Source: Dactylorhiza incarnata (Eukaryota > Streptophyta > Magnoliopsida > Asparagales > Orchidaceae). Taken from it: 64,000 bases of DNA. Positions 57,746-64,000 of this stretch are shown in pieces. Below the pieces are notes generated by a model. That model was not told the origin of the DNA. It was given only the letters and a program-made list of their open reading frames with translations, and made no database searches. The stretch covers positions 6,262,001-6,326,000 of the forward strand of contig JAWHQI010000013.1 of the NCBI GenBank assembly GCA_033032865.1, read 5' to 3'. Position numbers and translations under genes: made by a program. Position 1 is the stretch's first letter. Every line of letters begins with the position of its first letter.

Positions 57746-58285
57746 CCAGGAAGACGAAGCAGCCGCGCCCGTGCATTTTACTCACGCACGGTCGAAGCCG
57801 ACCGTGCGTAAAAACGCACGAGCAAATTCAGAAACCTCGAATTCCGGCAAACAATACGAGGTCGTGCATTTTGTTCGCGCACGGTTGAGGCCAACCGTGC
57901 GTGAAGAAAATGCACGAGCGGGGCAGATCACCATATTGACCAGACGATCATTTTGCACGACCGTGCGTCAAGTGAATGCACGACCGTGCGATTCATACAG
58001 GGTGAATTCTGGGCAGTATGGATGATCTGCCCACCTGCACAACAAATCCACATGCTGGGAACACACCTCCATCACAAGCATAATAACAGAAAAAGAATGG
58101 GGAGAACAATGTGTTTGCACCCACAAAATAGTGCGCACTTGCACACCACAACAGGTCTAAATGAGCACTTAAAGTGAAAGCGCGAACAAGTAAAATATAA
58201 GCAATTAAGAACTGAAATTGAAGTGCAAAAGCAGGAAAACTAGCCCAAATGAGTCCATAAAAGTGTATATAAATGGGACTCATCA
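57746..58285 (-). repeat. NA-4 3' LTR, outer part (U3)
   Basis: Resumes NA-4 after Gyp-A (CCAGG at 57746-57750 is the right TSD) and ends GACTCATCA at 58285. Palindromes with CGCACGGTCG/CGACCGTGCG arms lie at about 57782-57808, 57878-57903 and 57955-57990. Confidence 0.88.
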
Positions 58286-60017
58286 CACCCCCAGACTTAC
58301 CTGTTTGCGCGTCCCGAGCAAACAAATTCTAAGCAAGCGGGGAAAGAAAGTAGATGGCTTAGAATTACAATACAGAGTACCATGCGAAGTCGCATGCTCA
58401 CGTGCATAAGAAAGATAATAGAGAAGATTTCTCATTATACACAAACAGTTTATAGATTTCTAAAAGAGTAAAAGCATATTACAACCACTCAAATGTGTGA
58501 ACTACGGTGAACCATTCAGTCACGCATACGGAGAAAGTAAACTAAGCGCTGAGATGAGCATTGCTCAAGATTGGGGTGCAGGACAAACTCCACCGAAATC
58601 CATCGATGTCAGTGACCATAAGCTCGCCCGGTCACATTCTCTCCACGAGACTAGATTGGTTCAAGGCGTGAGTCAGTAGGACTTTAGGTTAGAGATGGGG
58701 CTTGGGTTACGGTGAGGTAAACAATGATAAACATGGAGGCTAAGCACACCTAACCCAACATGATCATAAGATAGAGTTACCCGCACGACTATAATAAACA
58801 AGTGCACCACACCCCCAGACTTGGACTTTTGCAACATAGGTGTGTGCACCGCCCACTCCCAATACCAAAACTTACAAAATTTTCAGTTTAACTTTTTCAT
58901 AACAATCTTTTTTTTTCTTTTTTTTTCTTTTTCTTCTTCATTCTTCTTTTTTTTTCTTTTCTTTTTCAGCGCATTTTTCAATGAATACACCCACAGTTTT
59001 CACTATAAAAATTACCACATCAACACCCCCCAAAATGTAAATATAACTATAACTAAAGCTCAGATTTGGGTGTGCGACTAGGTTAGGCTTTTAAGCTTTT
59101 GGTGAGATAAAAGTGGAGCTTAATCAAGAGGAAGGGGTAGGCACAAAAGGGCTAGCATGGGTAGATGATAGGCATGAAATAAAAAGCTCAACCGGGCCAA
59201 AATAATGGCCTAAGCCATTCTCACGCACTAGAACTATCCTATGCCAATGCCTCAAGAATCGCTTGGGGAAAGTTCTAGCCACCGAGAAAGATTCTCCTTT
59301 CTCCCAACTCAAGCAATACGAGTCTAGCGATCGTTTACACACATCCCTATGCTACCATTTGATTCACACCGGGTTCACCATTTGAGTAGAGTAAACAACA
59401 TTTACACTAATAGAAAAATATAAAACCATAAGTATAAAAAGAAGTCTAATCTACACAAATTTCTATGCAACCGGGCACTCGACTAGGTGGACTATTAGAG
59501 TAAGCATTTTACTCTGTTACGTAGTCCTAAGCCATCACCTAGACTTTCCCAAATATGCAGAAGAATTAAATTCACTCAGAGCATGCATACAAATGAATGC
59601 GCACTCAAGTGGGTGTTGTGGTGTGCGGAAATGATGAACAATACTAAATAAATGAGATAAAATTACTTTTAGTGTGCAATGCAACGTGTGCGTGCACAAT
59701 GGGTAACGAGAAGCAGCTCTCCCCAGACTTAATCTAAATAATCCAACACAAGATATAACCATGAAATTCAAAATGAAGTCTAGGGAAAGTGAGTACCCAA
59801 TGCTCAGTAGTGAGCATACCAGAAGATTGGCGTGTGAATCAAGACAAAGCTGTAGCGTCTGCCATCCAGAAGAAGGACCTGCAGGGGTGAGCTCCGCAAA
59901 AACAAAAGAAAATGTACATACTAAAATGAAATACAACTAACTAAACTAAACTAGACGAAAATAAAAATGCAGGAAAAGGTAAGATAACTACTGAGGTTAT
60001 TGTCCTCCCAGCACGAC
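58286..60017 (-). other. NA-4 non-coding body
   Basis: Polypurine tract at 58286-58301; further copies of the motif at about 58809-58821 and 59716-59728. The stretch 58907-58968 is almost pure pyrimidine (purine on the sense strand). No credible ORF. Confidence 0.7.
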
Positions 60018-61282
60018 TTATTCAAATTTAAAACAGTTCAAGCTAATGGGAGTATGAAAAAGGAAATGAACAGGTAACTGTTCTAATATGCGTGTCGGTA
60101 GCGGGTACCGATACGGCGATAGAATAGTTACCCCTCTACCTAAATAATAATACCTTCTTAACACAGGTAGAGGAAATAGGAAGTAAGAAGAGGAGGAGAG
60201 CTGATCCTCACTCATCTCACCACAAACTAAATCCTTGCCCAGCAAGGTGTCATCTCCAGGGAGGCAGCAGAAGGAGAAGGCAATGTGTGGAGCTTCCTCT
60301 ATGGAGGGGGGTCAACCTCCTCACATAAGAGGATGCTCTTATCATTGACTTGAGCATCATGCTCCAAGTCCTCCTGGGGTACCTGTGAAGACTCAACCTA
60401 CACAGGCTCAGATGAAGAAGGGGGGTTAGGAAATAAAAAAGAAGAAAAACTTAAATGAACATCAATCGGGGGAGTGGTCCCGGTCTCACCCCCATTAGGT
60501 TGGGGAAGTAAAATAATGTCGGCATTGTCATCCATGCTGCAAGGGTCGGCGGGATCAACATTGGCCAATCTTAAGATTTGGACTTCCTCCACCGGTGCTG
60601 AAGTAAAATCCTCATCACCTAGAAGGTTGTCCTCCTCCATCGACGCAGGCACAATACTTAAATCGCCAGCCTCATCCTGCGACACATCATCAATAATGTC
60701 ATCAGAGACAAATGTAGTAAAATGCACAATAGGGGGAGGAATAGTGCTTGGATAAAAGTCAAGCACTGATTCCTCACAAAGAATCGAATCCATGCATGGT
60801 GATATATGTGCAGGGGAGATGGGCTCAGCCATATCAGAGCCTAGATCAGCCACAACTCTGATGTGCGTGTCTGCATCATTCCCTTCAAAACTTGAAGGTG
60901 GCACAACGACGTAATCAGAGGTAGAAGGTGTGATGCCAGAGTTGGGAGTCGGGAAGATCTGGATATCTGGCTCGTCATCCTCGTCCAATTGGCGAAGAAG
61001 AGCAGCACAATCTTTCAAAGCATGATCTGTGCTCTGACAAAATAAGCACTGCCTTATGGGCTTCTTTGGCACAGCAGGTGCTGAAGCCAAAAAGAAGTGT
61101 GACGGTAAAGGCTCAGCAGAATAGCCAAAGGACTTACGCGCACCATATGGAGTACCAGACGAAGTCGGTGCTCCATATACTGGGCCTTGAGTGCTCGGGC
61201 TATTATCTCCCTTTGGACATCTATCACTAGCATGAGAGATATCTCCACACAAACGACAACGAATATTAAATGAAGCCCACAT
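60018..61282 (-). pseudogene. Two-zinc-knuckle protein of NA-4 (broken)
   Basis: ATG at 61282; knuckles CRLCGDISHASDRC and CLFCQSTDHALKDC. The frame stops at TAG at 60398, where the intact 34908-36146 copy has CAG, and the remainder (to 60018) lies in another frame, so a frameshift followed. The acidic tail (QLDEDDEP, EEDNLLGDED) is kept up to the stop. The conserved hairpin is at 60076-60129. Confidence 0.85.
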
Positions 61283-61478
61283 TGTGTGAAGATAACAAGA
61301 TTCAAAAGAAAAACACTATTGTGCAAAATGCTACACCCAACAATAATTTACTAAGCAACCTAAGTAAAACAAGAAAATGGAATAAAAAGAATTGAAAATA
61401 AAATAAAGGATGCAATTTACAAATGGAAGGGCTTCTCTCTCAGATCCTCCCTCTCTAGAAAACTCACACGACTGTGTT

Positions 61479-61495
61479 CCCCGGCAACGGCGCCA
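61479..61495 (-). other. Primer-binding site of NA-4, tRNA-Asp type
   Basis: Plus strand CCCCGGCAACGGCGCCA, identical to the 3' end of plant tRNA-Asp. The LTR begins seven bases to the right. Confidence 0.9.
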
Positions 61496-61501
61496 AAAAC
61501 T

Positions 61502-63155
61502 TGATGCGCAAATCTCGCACACCGCTATAGGCGGTAGCTAGACTGCGGCACGAAACGGCAGTGTACCGAACGTTCAAGTAATATAAAATGTGGGAGTGAA
61601 TCCCCAAGTATCGATCTCGAAGGAACACGGTAAGGTGGAGTTAACGATTGAGGACGGACTTGAGATTGAAGTCCTTAAGTCGAATGGATTACGGGAGAGT
61701 TGATTTGGCTTTTGGAAAATAAAATAAAATACTACAATTACTCCTATGCAATGACGCTATGCAATGCTTCACTTGGCGGGATGGAGACTAGGCAGGCCTT
61801 GAGCGCGCTGCTTCGCAAGGGCGGATGGACGAGTAGGCAAGCAGAATCGAACTGTGCAGGCCTTGAGCGCGCTGCTTCGTTAGGCGAATGGATTATATGG
61901 GCCGTTATGCCATGCTTCGCTAGGAGGATGGAAGAGTAGGCACACGGAATGGGCGAGTAGTCAGATGGAATGGATGGTGGAATGGGGGCGCTCCTCAAAT
62001 CACATAAACCACAAATATGACCACAAAACCATGGAAAATTACACTAATAATATTCAGGGTTTATGGACATCATTCATATAGAAACATACAAACCACACAC
62101 ATCAAATAGAATCAGCAAAAATAACAAGGAGGAGGTAAGATTACAACCGAAGCACGAAGACTCGTCAGAGATTCACGGCCGGAATCGTAGGGTTGTCAAT
62201 CCTCGTCTGCGCTTGGTCTCCAACTGCCGTCTAGGGTAGAAGAGGGTTGTCACTACCTCCCAATGGACCTGTCTTCTTCGTCAATAGCCTTCAGCCACGA
62301 TCTTGCCGGAGAACTCCAAGGATATAGTGCAACATCCGTTGAAATGGAGCTTGGAAGCTTCTGAATGATGGAGGAGGCCGAGAGGATACTCCGGCTCGAG
62401 AGTGGCGTGAAGAATATGCCCGAAGCACCTCCAAATGGTGAGCGACGATGGAGCGGCGAAAATGACGCGGAACTGGAGCTCTTGGATGCGGAAAAAGGTC
62501 GATCCTTGATTAGGGCGGAAATCTGCGCTTTTATAGAAAACAATCAGAAATTTGGTCACGCACGGTCGAACGACGACCGTGCGTGAACCGTACGATATTA
62601 ATCGAGAACAGAGGCCAGGAAGACGAAGCAGCCGCACCCGTGCGTTTTACTCACGCACGGTCGAAGCCGACCGTGTGTAAAAATGCACGAGCAAATTCAG
62701 AAACCTCGAATTCCGGCAAACAACAGGAGGTCGTGTATTTTGTTCGTGCACGGTTGAGGCCAACCATGCGTGAAGAAAACACACGAGCGGGGCAGATCAC
62801 CATATTGACTAGCCGATCATTTCGCACGACCGTGCGTCAAGTGAACGCACGACCGTGCGATTCATATAGGGTGAATTCTGGGCAGTATGGATGATCTGCC
62901 CACCTGCACAACAAATCCACACGCTGGGAACACACCTCCAGCACAAGCATAATAACAGAAAAAGAATGGGGAGCACAATGTGCTTGCCCCCAACAAAATA
63001 GTGTGCACTTGCACACCACAACGGGTCAAAATGAGCACTTAAATTGAAAGCGCGAACAAGTAAAATATAAGCAATTAAGAACTGAAATTGAAGTGCAAAA
63101 GCAGGAAAACTAGCTCAGATGAGTCCATAAAAGTGTATATAAATGGGACTCATCA
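61502..63155 (-). repeat. NA-4 5' LTR (1654 bp)
   Basis: TGATGCGC at 61502 to GACTCATCA at 63155. AGGCCTTGAGCGCGCTGC repeats at 61790-61890; minus-strand TATA near 62529-62536. U3 palindromes of the CGCACGGTCG type at about 62556-62585, 62654-62680, 62749-62772 and 62824-62862. Its U3 arms match NA-1 rather than NA-dimer. Confidence 0.92.
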
Positions 63156-63479
63156 ATAGGTTGCCCATTTGGGTTCTGGAGGTTGATTTCTTGGGTCGAG
63201 CATTTGATTTGGGCGTTGTGCTCGGCCAACCAGTCCATTCCTAGGATGATGCCGAATCCGGTTATCGCTAGAATGGTTGCGAAGATTTCAAATTCCATAT
63301 TTCCCAGCATCGCCTAGAAGGAGCACTTTTCTGTGGATATCATGTTTGATCCGTCCAGGAGTCGTATTTGTATTGACATTCCAGACAATCGTACGGTTTT
63401 TTTTTGTTTGTGATAAAGTCCTGGGAGACGAAGGAGTGTGTGACACCGGTGTCAAATAGCGTTTTAGCAAGATGACGTT
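63156..63479 (-). pseudogene. Elem-E protease fragment
   Basis: Minus strand: catalytic LFDTGVTHSFVSQDF (about 63455-63410), a frame break near 63395 at a T run, then GFGIILGMDWLAEHNAQI (about 63255-63200), as in gypsy proteases. It is cut at 63155 by NA-4; the following RT is missing. Confidence 0.85.
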
Positions 63480-63639
63480 CTACCAAAAGTAAACCAGGTA
63501 ACATATATACATATACTATAATCACAGGGTTTTTTATAGATATACAGATGGAGTAACTATATAGTTTAAAAAGGCTATAGCAAACATCTCCTACTAGAAC
63601 ATATCAACCAAATCTACCATCGCTAACGATAGTATATAC
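63480..63639 (-). other. Possible intron at gag/protease border of Elem-E
   Basis: Minus-strand donor GTATAT at 63639 and acceptor TTTTGGTAG ending at 63480 would join the gag frame ending at 63640 to the protease frame. It is AT-rich, 160 nt. Weaker than the Gyp-A and Gyp-C cases because the split codon is not Gly and the element is decayed. Confidence 0.4.
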
Positions 63640-63886
63640 CTATCACTATGTCAAGTGCAGGTCTGTGTTGAAGGTCTATCGCGTAAGCCTAAAGCAATGC
63701 AGCTCGACCCTACCTGGCCGGGTCCCTTCTTCCTTCAGGTTGTCCCCTACGAGCTCCGCATCCTTGTCCTCTCTCTGATGCTCCCTGCACTGCTCCTAAG
63801 CCTGGCCTACCTATAACTTGGGGGCAAAAGGCTCTAATGTGTCCAGGTTACTGGCAAAGGAAGCAGTTCCCTACAAAGGGAACATC
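63640..63886 (-). pseudogene. Elem-E gag C-terminal part with zinc knuckle
   Basis: One minus-strand frame. The knuckle at 63824-63865 keeps CFLC, the following PGH and the final C of CX2CX4HX4C, but a TAA (63848-63850) sits inside it. Further TAGs occur at 63710-63712 and 63689-63691. AYAIDLQHRP near the end recalls the RVYAL/Q segment that precedes the gag/protease border in Gyp-A. Cut at 63886 by another LTR. Confidence 0.75.
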
Positions 63887-64000
63887 TGTAACATCCCAGC
63901 TCGAACTAGACCCCTCGAGTGACACAAGTCACTTGGAGATGCTTGGGCTAGGAGGGAGTCTTGAGGTCCTATGGTGCCATGAAGGTGCCCTGATCTACAG
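63887..64000 (+). mobile_element. Start of another LTR (GL/Elem-E type), runs off window
   Basis: TGTAACATCCC at 63887 interrupts Elem-E gag. The following AGCT-GAACTAGACCCC-style sequence aligns loosely with the first 60 bp of the GL LTR. Candidate left TSD ACATC (63882-63886). Whether it is full-length or solo cannot be seen. Confidence 0.55.

Larger units (their letters stand above)
11738..63155 (-). mobile_element. NA-4, non-autonomous LTR retrotransposon, split by Gyp-A
   Basis: 3' LTR at 11738-12810 plus 57746-58285, body 58286-61501, 5' LTR 61502-63155. Removing Gyp-A and one TSD copy gives 6478 bp. The left LTR lacks its outermost 45 bp or so, including the CATCA/TGATG end, and abuts integrase sequence directly. 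A deletion therefore took the LTR end together with part of Elem-E, and no TSD can be read (right flank ATAGG at 63156-63160). Confidence 0.85.
6705..63886 (-). mobile_element. Elem-E, decayed Ty3/gypsy element split by the nest
   Basis: Minus-strand order from the right: gag end (63640-63886), protease (63156-63479), then, after all nested insertions, integrase and chromodomain-like end (10600-11737) and 3' LTR (6705-10668). RT, RNaseH and the integrase zinc region are missing between 63156 and 11737, about 2 kb by comparison with Gyp-C. The 5' LTR and most of gag are beyond the right edge. That both halves are one element is inferred from strand, order and position either side of NA-4. Frameshifts and stops make it non-functional. 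Confidence 0.7.

Overview
The window is intergenic DNA from a plant nuclear genome, almost certainly a flowering plant. It consists nearly entirely of LTR retrotransposons nested inside one another. The plant signs are primer-binding sites complementary to plant tRNA-Asp and initiator tRNA-Met, Ty3/gypsy gag-pol proteins of the chromovirus type, 5-bp target-site duplications (TSDs), and long GC-variable LTRs. I found no host gene, tRNA, rRNA or bacterial-type feature. Element names below are local labels. || Layout. (1) 1-4901: NA-1, a non-autonomous element on the + strand; its 5' LTR lies left of the window. It has a tRNA-Asp primer site, one ORF with two zinc knuckles, a long non-coding body and a 1705-bp 3' LTR. 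(2) 4902-6704: unassigned intergenic DNA with a palindrome array. (3) 6705 to the right edge: one nest. The oldest layer is Elem-E, a decayed minus-strand gypsy element: 3.96-kb LTR at 6705-10668, integrase end at 10600-11737, protease and gag end at 63156-63886. Into it went NA-4 (11738-63155, minus, relative of NA-1). Into NA-4's left LTR went Gyp-A (12811-57745, +, TSD CCAGG), a gypsy element with broken gag-pol. Into Gyp-A, at the RNaseH/integrase junction, went NA-dimer (17979-54304, minus, TSD GCAGG), a tandem LTR-body-LTR-body-LTR structure. Into its first body went GL (20232-33720, +, TSD AACTA), with two 5748-bp LTRs around a 2.0-kb body lacking an intact gag-pol. Into its third LTR went Gyp-C (42185-53517, +, TSD ACACT), a nearly intact gypsy element with an open 1.1-kb-codon pol frame. 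At 63887 another GL/Elem-E-type LTR begins inside Elem-E's gag and runs off the window. || The lengths close: removing GL and Gyp-C with one TSD copy each leaves NA-dimer at 11494 bp, which is three 1710-bp LTRs plus two 3182-bp bodies. Removing NA-dimer leaves Gyp-A at about 8.6 kb, a normal gypsy length. || How the parts relate. Gyp-C, Gyp-A and Elem-E are, or once were, autonomous (gag, protease, RT, RNaseH, integrase). GL shares LTR ends and polypurine surroundings with Elem-E and is probably a parasite of that lineage. The NA family (four bodies here) encodes only a two-knuckle, acidic protein and probably depends on an element sharing its tRNA-Asp primer. Points most worth a second look: the giant-LTR element with a W-box-dense first kilobase and a zinc-knuckle reading frame inside the LTR; the three-LTR dimer; predicted in-frame introns at the gag/protease border of three elements; palindrome arrays just upstream of the TATA box in all NA LTRs; and a hairpin kept in all four NA bodies.
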